Of a DNA stretch of 64,000 nucleotides, positions 1-8,544 are shown one piece after another. The notes beneath the pieces were generated by a model. The model was not told where the DNA came from. It saw only the letters and a list, made by a program, of their open reading frames with translations, and did not search any database. The position numbers were made by a program, and so were the translations under genes. Every line of letters begins with the position of its first letter. Position 1 is the first letter of the stretch. Source of the DNA: an uncultured bacterium (lineage in GTDB: Bacteria > Bacteroidota > Ignavibacteria > Kapaibacteriales > UBA4661). The DNA is taken from contig CALCNX010000069.1 in NCBI GenBank assembly GCA_937899715.1, forward strand, positions 14,184-78,183, given 5' to 3'.

Positions 1-2
1 GC

Positions 3-1895
3 GGCTCATCTTCCGGGGGAAGAACACGCTCGGCTTCCAGCCCACGCTCCGGCTCAAGTTCCGGCAACTCACGCGCAGGCGCACGTTCTACGTCATCATC
101 ATCAGGCGTTTCTCGCTCAGGTGCGCGTTCATCGTCAAGTCCACGCTCCGGCTCAAGCCCGCGTCCCGGTTCAAGTTCACGCCCTAGCTCAAGCTCTCGC
201 TCTAGTTCAGGAACGGGAAATTCACGCGCAGGTGCACGTTCTACGTCATCGTCATCGGGCGCTCCTCGCTCTGGGTCGCGCACATCATCATCTGGCACAT
301 ATTCAGGCTCCCGCTCCGGCTCAAGTTCCAGCACCGGAAGACGCTTTTCGTCGTCGCCTCGACCGGAAGGCGCATGGAAGCGTTCACAAAGCAGTGATTC
401 TTCTGAGGGGTCTTCTGCAAGAGCGCCAAAACGCCCATACTCTGCCGGAAAGACCTTTGGTGAGTCATCCTCAGGGCGACCATCGTCAGGGCGACCGTCA
501 GCAGGACGCTCTACGGGCAGACCTCCTGCGGGCAAGCGTCCGACAGGCTTTGCAAGACCAACGGGACGCAGAGACTTTGGACAAGACTCTTCCTCCGGCG
601 AGCGTAGCGAACGAAAATTCTCAAGCGAGCGCCCGGTACGCAGATTTTCCGATGATCGCAGCGATAGCAGGTCAGGTGAGCGCCCAGTACGCAGATTTTC
701 TGATGACCGCAGCGATAGCAGAACAAGCACTCGCCCATACAGCAGAGGCGGCGAGCGTTCTTCCTCGCGTCCCGCTTCCGGCGGTCGTCCGCAGGCGGGT
801 GGTCGCACACGACCGGGCGAAAAACCAACATTCTCAAAAGATTCTCCAAGAACTTCATCTGCTCGTCCCGTTGCAAGAGATTCCGCACGTCCTGCATCAA
901 AAACTGCGTACAGCAAAAATGCCCAACGTGCAAATGCTGATGCCGCTACAAGCCTTGCCGGAAGCACTTCGGCGGTGATGCGTCTGAATAAATTTCTCGC
1001 CGATGCGGGTATTTGCTCGCGCCGTCAGGCAGATGAGCTTATTGAGCAAGGGCACGTGAAGGTGAATGGTGTTGTTATTACCGAGCACGGTACTCGTGTT
1101 CACCTTGCCGACCTCGTAACGGTCAAAGGTGAGCCGGTTAATGCCGAGAAACATTTGACGTATATTATTCTCAATAAGCCGAAGGACTACATCACGACCA
1201 CTAGCGATGAAAAAGGGCGCAAAACCGTCATGGAGTTGATTCCTATTCACTCACGGGTGTACCCCATTGGGCGGCTTGACCGCCACACAACTGGCGTTTT
1301 GCTCTTTACCAATGACGGCGACCTCGCGCACCGTCTCATGCATCCAAGTTATCAGGTTTCACGGATGTATGCCGCGTACTTGAATAAACGCCTAACAATA
1401 GCGGACGCAAGGAAAATTGCGGGTGGTGTCAATATCACGGTGGATGATGGAGAGGATTACGTGAGCGGCGAATGTAATGTTTTAATTGACCCCGACGACC
1501 CACGCTCCGCAATCATTGAGCTTGCTGAGGGCAAAAACCGCGAAGTGCGTCGTATTTTTGAGACTCTCGGCTATGAGGTGGAGAAGCTCGACCGCCGCGA
1601 ATATGCCGGCATCACCACGCGCAGCCTTGCACGCGGTGAATACCGCCATTTGTCTATACTGGAAGTGCGGGCTTTAGAAAAGCTGGTTGGGTTGGAAAAC
1701 CGCCACGAGATGGAAACGACTGCACCCAAAGGACGCACCAAACTTCGTATTGGCGAGCGCCCGTCAGCAAAAAAACTTGCGGGTAAAACAGTAGGCAGAG
1801 GAGCAGGCAAGACGTTCACCAGAACGCCGGAAAAGACCTACGGGAAGCCGCCTGCGGCAAAGACCCCGACAAAATCTTCCGGCAAACGCTCGTAA
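3..1895 (+). CDS. rluB: RluB/RsuA-family 23S rRNA pseudouridine synthase with long Ser/Arg-rich N-terminus (5' partial)
   Basis: The C-terminal 305 residues from ATG 978 are a pseudouridine synthase of the RsuA/RluB class, which isomerises uridine in rRNA. An S4 RNA-binding domain (about the first 60 residues of that part) precedes the catalytic domain; the GRLDR motif carries the catalytic Asp at 1278-1280, followed by TGVLLFTNDG and a KNREVRR motif. Reading upstream in the same frame there is no stop and no ATG back to base 3, giving at least 325 extra residues rich in Ser, Arg, Gly and Pro, likely disordered. Two 51-bp copies (from 627 and 678) differ at four sites, all synonymous in this frame but mostly not in the overlapping frame, which supports translation of the extension. 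The C-terminal tail is also Lys/Pro/Thr-rich. The start lies outside the window. A simple start at 975/978 is the alternative. Confidence 0.8.
   Translation, partial: GSSSGGRTRSASSPRSGSSSGNSRAGARSTSSSSGVSRSGARSSSSPRSGSSPRPGSSSRPSSSSRSSSGTGNSRAGARSTSSSSGAPRSGSRTSSSGTYSGSRSGSSSSTGRRFSSSPRPEGAWKRSQSSDSSEGSSARAPKRPYSAGKTFGESSSGRPSSGRPSAGRSTGRPPAGKRPTGFARPTGRRDFGQDSSSGERSERKFSSERPVRRFSDDRSDSRSGERPVRRFSDDRSDSRTSTRPYSRGGERSSSRPASGGRPQAGGRTRPGEKPTFSKDSPRTSSARPVARDSARPASKTAYSKNAQRANADAATSLAGSTSAVMRLNKFLADAGICSRRQADELIEQGHVKVNGVVITEHGTRVHLADLVTVKGEPVNAEKHLTYIILNKPKDYITTTSDEKGRKTVMELIPIHSRVYPIGRLDRHTTGVLLFTNDGDLAHRLMHPSYQVSRMYAAYLNKRLTIADARKIAGGVNITVDDGEDYVSGECNVLIDPDDPRSAIIELAEGKNREVRRIFETLGYEVEKLDRREYAGITTRSLARGEYRHLSILEVRALEKLVGLENRHEMETTAPKGRTKLRIGERPSAKKLAGKTVGRGAGKTFTRTPEKTYGKPPAAKTPTKSSGKRS
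627..728 (+). repeat. Two tandem 51-bp units coding a 17-residue repeat
   Basis: Units begin at 627 and 678 and encode ERPVRRFSDDRSDSR followed by two or three linker residues. The differences between copies are synonymous in the rluB frame. They form part of a longer Ser/Arg/Gly low-complexity tract covering 3-970. Confidence 0.75.
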
Positions 1896-1925
1896 TGTTC
1901 TACACACACCAAGTGTCCGTAAATA

Positions 1926-1964
1926 AGCAACGGCGCAATGAATTTGTTTCATTGCGCCGTTGCT
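1926..1964. terminator. Bidirectional terminator hairpin between rluB and the T9SS gene
   Basis: Perfect 17-bp arms at 1926-1942 and 1948-1964 with a 5-nt loop lie between two convergent genes. On the plus side the stem is followed by a short T-rich run (GTTTTATG). Confidence 0.85.
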
Positions 1965-1995
1965 GTTTTATGTAGGATGAGCTGTTTATTGACAA

Positions 1996-4185
1996 TTAGC
2001 GGACAACGCTAAACTTCTGTGCCGATACACCGTTTGATGTTGCGACCTGCACCATGTACATACCCGGAGCAAGATTGTTCAAATCCATACGGAACTCATA
2101 GATACCCTCAGACTGCTGAATACCATGAGCAAGCACCGCAATCATGTTTCCAAGCGCATCATGAACGCGAACCGTTACGTTGTCTGCCGAAGGGAGATTG
2201 TAACGGACGGTTGCAAAGGCTGTGGCAGGATTCGGGAAGGTAACGATATTGAGCGAGGTCATATTCGGTATTTTATCGTCGCCAACGCGCGAGGTCGGTC
2301 CACCGGCACGATAAGGGAAGTTAATCGGGTCGTAGGTAGCCCAGCCCAAATCCCAGCGATTGGTAATGCCGGAAGCGGTTACATCGAATGCGCCCTGATA
2401 TGCAACGCGCGTAAAGAAGCTATCATCAATGCGAACGGAACTGGTAGCGGGACGCTCGAATGATGCGCGGGTAAGGAACGAAGCATTTGCAACGGGGCGC
2501 GGGTCGAAATTACGCTGGGTGGCGGGTGAACCATCGGTGTTGGTAATGACAATATCACGACCAAAGGCAGAACCAACTTCGTCATACGCGTCCACATTGC
2601 CGCTTTGGTTGATAAGGCGATTTCCACGTGCGGGGTCAGTAAACCATGCGGTGTTTATTCCCGACGGGTTGGGTTCGGCAGTTGTGGAGCCGGGTGTTAC
2701 CAATGCTGCACCTTTAACGCCGTACCATGTATTGTTGCGGACAAGAAGCGAATCGGCAAAGGCAGCATTACCAGTACGTGCGCCTTGTAGCTCGAAACCT
2801 GCACGGGGCCAGCCGATGAAGACCGAATTAATAATAGATTGACGAGAGTTACGGCGAATTTGAGCAGCATTGCCAAAAAGTGTATTCCACTGCCCTGCAC
2901 TGGAGCCGCCTGCTTGCGCTGTATCTGAAAGTGGACCAATGACGGTACAATTTGAGAAAATCGAACTGGTGAAAGGCACATTGTACGAGCCTCCTGCGTC
3001 GTTATCAGACTCAAACGCCTGTGAGGTGGATTGGTCAGCAATCTGAGCACCGCGAATAATCAATCCAAACTGAATACGCCCGTTAAATCCAAAATCCGTA
3101 TCGAAGTCATCATCAACGGCATTTTGAGAGATAATATATTTTGCATCCACTGAGCCGCCAAACCATTCGATGCCGTCATCGTTGGCAAAGGACGACTGCA
3201 CCCAACGGATGCTTGTACGACGACCTACGCCACCGAGTGTGATGCCGTTTAATTCCTCATTTGGGAACGTGGCAATTCCTCCAAATTCAACACGGACATA
3301 TTCCAAAACACCGGAGCTGTCATTGTCATCGGTGCCGCCGTACCAACCGCGAATACGGCTATCATCGGCAATACCACCTTCAAAGGGTGAAACCCCGCCG
3401 GGTACATTGATACGAGCACGTCCTGCAATAAGCAGACCACCCCAATCGCCTGCACGACGCTGACCGCTCACAGCGCGGCTTGTAAAGACGATAGGTAACT
3501 GACGTGTGCCCTGCGCAAACAAAATACCACCGCGATTCACGCAGAGAGCGGAATTTTGACCAACAGTATCGCCGACAATCACTGTGCCGGGTTCAATGCG
3601 CAGAACTGCTGCCGAATCTACGAAGACATAACCATCTAAACCATAAATCTTGCTACGGGTGAGCGTCACGGTGCGTCCAGCGGGTATGTTACCGGTCAGT
3701 GTAGAATCCACAGCTTGCACAGGCGGTGCAGGCAATACAACAAATCGGTTCGATATAGCTGTTTGTGTCGTATCGGTATTATTGACCAAGCGCATATAGC
3801 CTGTTGCCGTTTCGTTAGTAAGACGGATGGTGAGACGTGAGATGCCGCGACCTGTGCGAGCGCCTGCGCCGGGGGCAGTATTCCCTGCCGCACCGTCGGT
3901 GTGGATAAGTGGTTCTGAGCGAAGAGTAGTTGTATTACGCACAAGAATCGGAGCCCAAGGACCATTTTGTCCGTTTGCAGAAAATTCGACGCGGTAGGCA
4001 GTATTCACAGGAGATGCAGTGGTGTCCCAACGCAGAGAATATGTAGTACCCAGACGCAAGGTGTCAAGACGTGTTGAAGAGTTATTTGCAACGACAATCA
4101 GGTTTCTCGGCTGCGCTGTGGCGGTGGTGCCCGAAAATGCGACAAGAGCAAAAAAGCACACTAAACTGGTAAGTATTCGCTTCAT
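1996..4185 (-). CDS. Secreted beta-helix protein with T9SS C-terminal sorting domain
   Basis: A 729-residue exported protein. The start is set at ATG 4185, preceded by GGAG and followed by a signal peptide ending near TATAQ; the reading frame runs 19 codons further upstream but without leader features. The middle carries Gly/Asn-rich strands typical of right-handed parallel beta-helices (DWGGLLIAGRARIN, DDNDSSGVLEYVRVEFGG). The last 80 or so residues are a type A T9SS sorting domain (FPNPA near its start, LAPGMYMVQV and KFSVVR at the end), so the protein probably crosses the outer membrane through the Por system and is anchored or released. The substrate is unknown. It lies downstream of the TonB receptor gene but behind that gene's terminator, with its own promoter of the same type, so the two are co-regulated rather than one operon. 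Confidence 0.85.
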   Translation of the reverse strand: MKRILTSLVCFFALVAFSGTTATAQPRNLIVVANNSSTRLDTLRLGTTYSLRWDTTASPVNTAYRVEFSANGQNGPWAPILVRNTTTLRSEPLIHTDGAAGNTAPGAGARTGRGISRLTIRLTNETATGYMRLVNNTDTTQTAISNRFVVLPAPPVQAVDSTLTGNIPAGRTVTLTRSKIYGLDGYVFVDSAAVLRIEPGTVIVGDTVGQNSALCVNRGGILFAQGTRQLPIVFTSRAVSGQRRAGDWGGLLIAGRARINVPGGVSPFEGGIADDSRIRGWYGGTDDNDSSGVLEYVRVEFGGIATFPNEELNGITLGGVGRRTSIRWVQSSFANDDGIEWFGGSVDAKYIISQNAVDDDFDTDFGFNGRIQFGLIIRGAQIADQSTSQAFESDNDAGGSYNVPFTSSIFSNCTVIGPLSDTAQAGGSSAGQWNTLFGNAAQIRRNSRQSIINSVFIGWPRAGFELQGARTGNAAFADSLLVRNNTWYGVKGAALVTPGSTTAEPNPSGINTAWFTDPARGNRLINQSGNVDAYDEVGSAFGRDIVITNTDGSPATQRNFDPRPVANASFLTRASFERPATSSVRIDDSFFTRVAYQGAFDVTASGITNRWDLGWATYDPINFPYRAGGPTSRVGDDKIPNMTSLNIVTFPNPATAFATVRYNLPSADNVTVRVHDALGNMIAVLAHGIQQSEGIYEFRMDLNNLAPGMYMVQVATSNGVSAQKFSVVR

Positions 4186-4225
4186 GAAATCTCCAATAAG
4201 TTGGTAAAAAAGACAATAACTTTCT

Positions 4226-4273
4226 GTGCAAAAATATCTCAATTGTATTACGTGGATATTACGATGGTGTTAA
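4226..4273 (-). promoter_or_regulatory. Promoter with three 7-bp repeats at 11-bp pitch (site A)
   Basis: On the minus strand, TTAACAC (4267-4273), GTAATAT (4256-4262) and GTAATAC (4245-4251) are each separated by 4 nt. Eight nt further lies TATTTTTG (4229-4236), a match to the Bacteroidota -7 element TAnnTTTG. The start codon at 4185 is about 40 nt downstream. The layout resembles a PhoB/OmpR-family activator site replacing the upstream promoter element. The regulator is inferred, not seen. Confidence 0.7.
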
Positions 4274-4321
4274 ATATTCATAATGTTGTCACTATCTTGT
4301 ATTGCCATGATATTGAAAAAA

Positions 4322-4354
4322 AATGGCGAGTTCCTTACAAAGAAACTCGCCATT
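4322..4354 (-). terminator. Intrinsic terminator of the TonB receptor gene
   Basis: An 11-bp stem (4322-4332 with 4344-4354) is followed, in the minus direction, by a run of seven T. It lies 60 bp after the stop at 4416 and before the promoter of the T9SS gene. Confidence 0.85.
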
Positions 4355-4415
4355 GAGCGATGAATAGATTTTTTATCAGCAAGCCGAAGCCACGCCTTTT
4401 TTTAAGAATGGAACC

Positions 4416-7268
4416 TTACTGAAACTTGAAACTAAATCCGAGCGAGAAGGTGCGACCGCGAACATTGGACGCGACACGTGTACCAATTTGCTCCCAGACG
4501 AGTGCCTGATTGAGAAGGTCACGTACAAGCAACTTTACCTCTGCATTGCCGAGTGGCTGAATGATAGAAATATCAACCACATCGCGGGGCAGCTCATAGA
4601 CGTGCGGTGAAACTCCGCGTGTTTCGTACAGACCAAGTTGAGCGACCTGAACGATACGCTGACCAAATCGGTTATAGGCAAGATTAACAGATGTCGCAAG
4701 GTCAGGATGGGTATAGTACAGACCAGCATTGATGCTGTACGGTGACTGTCCCCACATCTGGCGAGTTTCGGTAACATTTCCTTGCGAGATGGTCAGACTG
4801 GAATTGATAAGAGCGATATTTGCATTGAAAGCAACGTTATTCAGTGCTTCCGCGATAAAGCCGAGCGATTTGCGGAATTCAAGTTCTATTCCATAGTTGG
4901 AGGCTATGCCTTGAGCGTTCGTGAAAGTACGTGCTATCACGCTTCCGGGCTGAATGGTTTCTTCAATAGCATTTTCAAATGTTTTGTAGAAGCCGCTGAC
5001 TGCAAAGACTTCTCCAGGGTTCATAAACCATTCGTAGCGAACATCGAAGTTATTGATGAGTGAACGAATAAGACTTGGATTGCCTGCTACACGGCTCTGG
5101 GACTGAAAATCGAAAAAGGCAAACGGTGCAAATTCACGCAGAGAAGGGCGTGCAAGAGTACGGGTCGCTGAAAAGCGAAGATTCATGTCGTTGGTGGCTT
5201 TATAGACGAGGTGCAGCGACGGCAAAAGGTCGGTAAATGCTGGGGCGCGATTGATAGCCTGTCCTTGATCGCTAAAGCTGAAAAGGCGTTGTACATTGTC
5301 CTCCACACGTAAACCGCCAATAACACGAAAATTGAGAGTGCCGATTTGGAATGGCACATCGCCCATGACATACCCTGCGTGCAAGGTTTCATCAGCGCTA
5401 TACGCATCACTGAGTTTAGAATCTTCGGAGATACCCAGACCATCGCCACGAAAATTTTCACTGGAAAGCAGTGCGGCGGGAGATTGAACGAGATTAACAT
5501 CGCTGGGAATATCGCCAATAATAGCACGAGCAAGAATAATTGTGAGCGAGCGAGCGCTGAAGCTCCGTGTGCGGCGCTCAAAGAGATAGCCTGCTTTGAT
5601 TTTGATATTGTTCTCCAGAGGAAGCGTGATATTGAACATACCCGTCATCAGGTCGTCTGTCAGACCGGAAAAGAAACGCCCCGCGACTGTGCCGTCACCT
5701 TGCTGAGTGGCGGGAATATCCGCACGGAACTCGTCCTTTGTTCCCAAGGTGCGAGAGTAACGAAGGCGACGGAAATCAGGCTCATCGCGTCGCGAAGTGG
5801 AATAGCCGATTTTCCAATCAAGGAGTGAGTTGCTCAGAAAACTCATCGTGTGTTCACCGCCTAATTGACCGGAATACAAAGTTTTTTCAACAAATTGCGC
5901 ACTGTAATAGCGGCGGTCACGGTCTTGGGAAACGTCTGAACCGTCAAGCGAAACGACTTCGTTATCGGCAGAGCGGTTATAAATATTTTTGAATGTAATA
6001 GACGATGAAGAGCCAATTTTGTAAGCAATATTGAACAAACCACCCCAGCTAACTGATTGCGTCGCCTGTTGTCCGGCTGTATTAAATTGTACCTGTCCAC
6101 TTGACAAGATGCCGTTACGCTGCATAGTATTTATTTGGTAACTGTTGCCATAGCTAACATTTGCTACGATACCCAATTCGTCATCACCGATTTGGATGGG
6201 TGTGGCAAAGGACAATCCGAGACCCATATTGACGGGAGCCGCAATACGACTGGATTTCCAAACATTACTATTGAGTGACTTGCTCATGTCAATCCATTCA
6301 CCGGCACCGTCCAAATCGTTATAATCGCCCGCACGATTGAGTAATTTCGTCATTGCGGTACGATTAGCGGGTACAAGTGTAGGCAATTGGCGCGTACCGT
6401 CATCTATACCGAGCCAATCCAAGCGTCCGCCTTCGTAGGTCTCAAACTGACCATTGCGAAGACTTACATTGTCATTGTATGAAGTAGAAATAGTGGCTTT
6501 GAAGAACATTTTTTCAGGAAAGTCAATCGTATTAAGCTGCACCAATCCTCCGGCAAAGTTACCCGGAAGATCGGGCGTAAAGGACTTTGCTACATTTGCA
6601 TTTTGGAGAAACTCGGAGGGGAACATATCAAACGCAAATGCCTTTTTATCAGGCTCGGTAGAGGAAAGCGAAGCACCGTTCAGGGTTGTATTACTATACC
6701 GCTCGCTTACGCCGCGAACATAGACAAATTTGCCTTCTACGAGCGTCACGCCCGGCACACGACGCAGTGCTTGACCGGCATCCCCGTCAGGCAATTTCTT
6801 GATTTCCGCTTCACTGATACCGTCATTCACTTGCGCAGCATTTTTGCGCTGTGCGAGGATTGCCGAAGCATTATCATTGACGCGAGAAGCCTGAACGACG
6901 ATTTCTTCTGTTTTTTTAATGGATGATTCCAGCACGGCGTTAAGTGGTGTGGTTTGCCCATCGCTTACGACAACGCCTTCAAACGTTTTGGGTTTGTAGC
7001 CAATGTAGTTGAAGCGCAGCGAATACGTACCTGCTGGAAGTCCTTTGATGCTGAAGGTACCTTTCACGTCAGCGATTGCACCCTTTTTTGTATTGAGCAC
7101 TTGTACCGTTGCGCCGCGAAGTACCTCGCCGCTTTCACCATCGCGGATAGCGCCCGTGATTGTGCCTCCTGCTGTGGGAGTTTGTGCAAAAATTACTGAT
7201 GATGCAGGAATAACACTCGCCAAAGAGAGGGAAACAATGAGGAAACGCAGTAACAAGCGCATACACAT
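4416..7268 (-). CDS. TonB-dependent outer-membrane receptor, carboxypeptidase-like N-terminal domain
   Basis: About 950 residues. After a signal peptide (ending near SSVIFAQ) comes a carboxypeptidase-regulatory-like domain (GTITGAIRDGESGEVLRGATV), then the plug (VSERYSNTTLNGA, PSEFLQNANVAKSFTPDLPGNFAGGLVQLNT) and a 22-stranded barrel ending in an aromatic residue plus Gln (FKFQ), as usual for these receptors. Such proteins import large or scarce ligands through the outer membrane using TonB-ExbBD energy. The ligand is not evident. The frame opens at 7331, but ATG 7268 or 7262 gives the best signal peptide; neither has a clear Shine-Dalgarno. It shares its promoter type with the T9SS beta-helix gene just downstream, which suggests joint use, for example a surface binding protein with its importer. 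Confidence 0.88.
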   Translation of the reverse strand: MCMRLLLRFLIVSLSLASVIPASSVIFAQTPTAGGTITGAIRDGESGEVLRGATVQVLNTKKGAIADVKGTFSIKGLPAGTYSLRFNYIGYKPKTFEGVVVSDGQTTPLNAVLESSIKKTEEIVVQASRVNDNASAILAQRKNAAQVNDGISEAEIKKLPDGDAGQALRRVPGVTLVEGKFVYVRGVSERYSNTTLNGASLSSTEPDKKAFAFDMFPSEFLQNANVAKSFTPDLPGNFAGGLVQLNTIDFPEKMFFKATISTSYNDNVSLRNGQFETYEGGRLDWLGIDDGTRQLPTLVPANRTAMTKLLNRAGDYNDLDGAGEWIDMSKSLNSNVWKSSRIAAPVNMGLGLSFATPIQIGDDELGIVANVSYGNSYQINTMQRNGILSSGQVQFNTAGQQATQSVSWGGLFNIAYKIGSSSSITFKNIYNRSADNEVVSLDGSDVSQDRDRRYYSAQFVEKTLYSGQLGGEHTMSFLSNSLLDWKIGYSTSRRDEPDFRRLRYSRTLGTKDEFRADIPATQQGDGTVAGRFFSGLTDDLMTGMFNITLPLENNIKIKAGYLFERRTRSFSARSLTIILARAIIGDIPSDVNLVQSPAALLSSENFRGDGLGISEDSKLSDAYSADETLHAGYVMGDVPFQIGTLNFRVIGGLRVEDNVQRLFSFSDQGQAINRAPAFTDLLPSLHLVYKATNDMNLRFSATRTLARPSLREFAPFAFFDFQSQSRVAGNPSLIRSLINNFDVRYEWFMNPGEVFAVSGFYKTFENAIEETIQPGSVIARTFTNAQGIASNYGIELEFRKSLGFIAEALNNVAFNANIALINSSLTISQGNVTETRQMWGQSPYSINAGLYYTHPDLATSVNLAYNRFGQRIVQVAQLGLYETRGVSPHVYELPRDVVDISIIQPLGNAEVKLLVRDLLNQALVWEQIGTRVASNVRGRTFSLGFSFKFQ

Positions 7269-7325
7269 AACAGGAAAAGTGGGAAAACTATTGATAAAAG
7301 CGTGTCTTGAAGACATTTGAAAGAC

Positions 7326-7374
7326 GTGCAAAATTACGCCCGCAGTATTACGTGTATATTACACGCAGTGTTAA
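7326..7374 (-). promoter_or_regulatory. Promoter with 11-bp pitch repeats (site B)
   Basis: On the minus strand, TTAACAC (7368-7374), GTAATAT (7356-7362) and GTAATAC (7345-7351), with spacers of 5 and 4 nt. Then come 8 nt and TAATTTTG (7329-7336). The three 7-mers are identical to those of site A and the distance to the -7 element is the same, while the spacer bases differ. It drives the TonB receptor starting near 7268. Confidence 0.72.
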
Positions 7375-7557
7375 GTTTTGGTAATATTGAGACTCGTTTG
7401 CACAACACCGCCTGCAACAACGGCGGACGAAACTGCGATTTTTCCCCATTCACTTGCTTTAGAGTTTGCGCATTTGCACGTTTTTTGGCAATTTTGGCAC
7501 TCTGTTCGGGGATACACAAAGCCTCGTAATTCCTCATTCCTCATTCGTATTTACATC

Positions 7558-8544
7558 ATGGTTGCATTTATCACCGGCGCGACAGGCTTCGTGGGAAGTT
7601 TTGTTGCCGAAGAACTTCTCCGGCGCGGCTACACCGTGCGAACTCTCACACGCGCCACCAGCAGTTTACAGTGGTTGGAAGGCTTACCAGTCGAGCGGGC
7701 TGTGGGGTCGCTTACCGACGCTGCCTCCCTTGAAAAAGCAGTCGCCGGGGCAGACCTTATCATCCACATCGCAGGACTGACGGCGGCTCGCAATCGGGAA
7801 GAGTTTTTTCAAGGAAATCACATCGGGACAAAAAATCTTCTTGAGGCGGCACTCAAAGCCGCACCAAATCTCAAACGGTTCTTGCATTTGAGCAGTTTGA
7901 CCGTGTGTGGTCCGGCGCAGTCGCTGGAACGCCCCACTCTGGAGTCTGACCCCTGCCGTCCGCTTACTGCCTACGGCGAAAGCAAAAAAGCAGCGGAAGA
8001 CGAGGTAAATGCCGTCAAGGACAAACTTCCCATCACGATTGTCCGCGCACCCGCTATCTATGGGCAGCGCGACACCGCCATTTTTGATTATTTCAAAGCA
8101 GTCAGTAGCGGCATTTCAGCACTTATCGGCTTCGACGACAAGCGCCTAAGCCTTGTACACGTGGAAGACTTGGCGCGTGGGATTGTGGATGCTGCGGAAT
8201 CGCCTCAGACCGTTGGCGAAACCTATTTTATTGCCGACGAGCCATTTTACTCGTGGGTGGAAATTACCGAAGTGACAAAACAGGCATTAGGTAAAAAGGG
8301 CGTTTTGACTATTCGTCTTCCTCACGCTGTGGTGATGGGCGTTGCAGGCGTTTCCGAATTCTTCGGCAAGTTCTCCGCCAAACCGCCCGTGTTCAACTAC
8401 GAAAAAGGTGTGGATTTCGTTCAGAAATACTGGATTGGTTCCACCGAAAAAGCACGACGCGACTTTGGCTATACCTCGCGTTTGGGGCTTGAGCATGGTA
8501 TTCCGAAGACCATTAACTGGTACAAGGAGAAGAAGTGGCTCTAA
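7558..8544 (+). CDS. NAD(P)-dependent epimerase/dehydratase (extended SDR)
   Basis: A 328-residue extended short-chain dehydrogenase. The Rossmann motif TGATGFVG is at residues 7-14 from ATG 7558; the frame is open 180 bp upstream, but that part has no protein character. The Tyr of the active-site YxxxK motif is in AYGESKKAAED, and VHVEDLARGIVDA is the usual C-terminal helper motif of the family. Such enzymes act on nucleotide sugars or on steroid/flavonoid-like hydroxyl groups; the substrate is not predictable here. The stop overlaps the start of the acylase gene by 10 bp, so the two are translationally coupled. Confidence 0.85.
   Translation: MVAFITGATGFVGSFVAEELLRRGYTVRTLTRATSSLQWLEGLPVERAVGSLTDAASLEKAVAGADLIIHIAGLTAARNREEFFQGNHIGTKNLLEAALKAAPNLKRFLHLSSLTVCGPAQSLERPTLESDPCRPLTAYGESKKAAEDEVNAVKDKLPITIVRAPAIYGQRDTAIFDYFKAVSSGISALIGFDDKRLSLVHVEDLARGIVDAAESPQTVGETYFIADEPFYSWVEITEVTKQALGKKGVLTIRLPHAVVMGVAGVSEFFGKFSAKPPVFNYEKGVDFVQKYWIGSTEKARRDFGYTSRLGLEHGIPKTINWYKEKKWL

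Noticed and set aside
121..978. 285-residue plus-strand frame rich in Ala, His and Arg
   Set aside because: It is the shadow of the rluB extension in another frame; substitutions between the tandem repeats change its residues but not those of the rluB frame.
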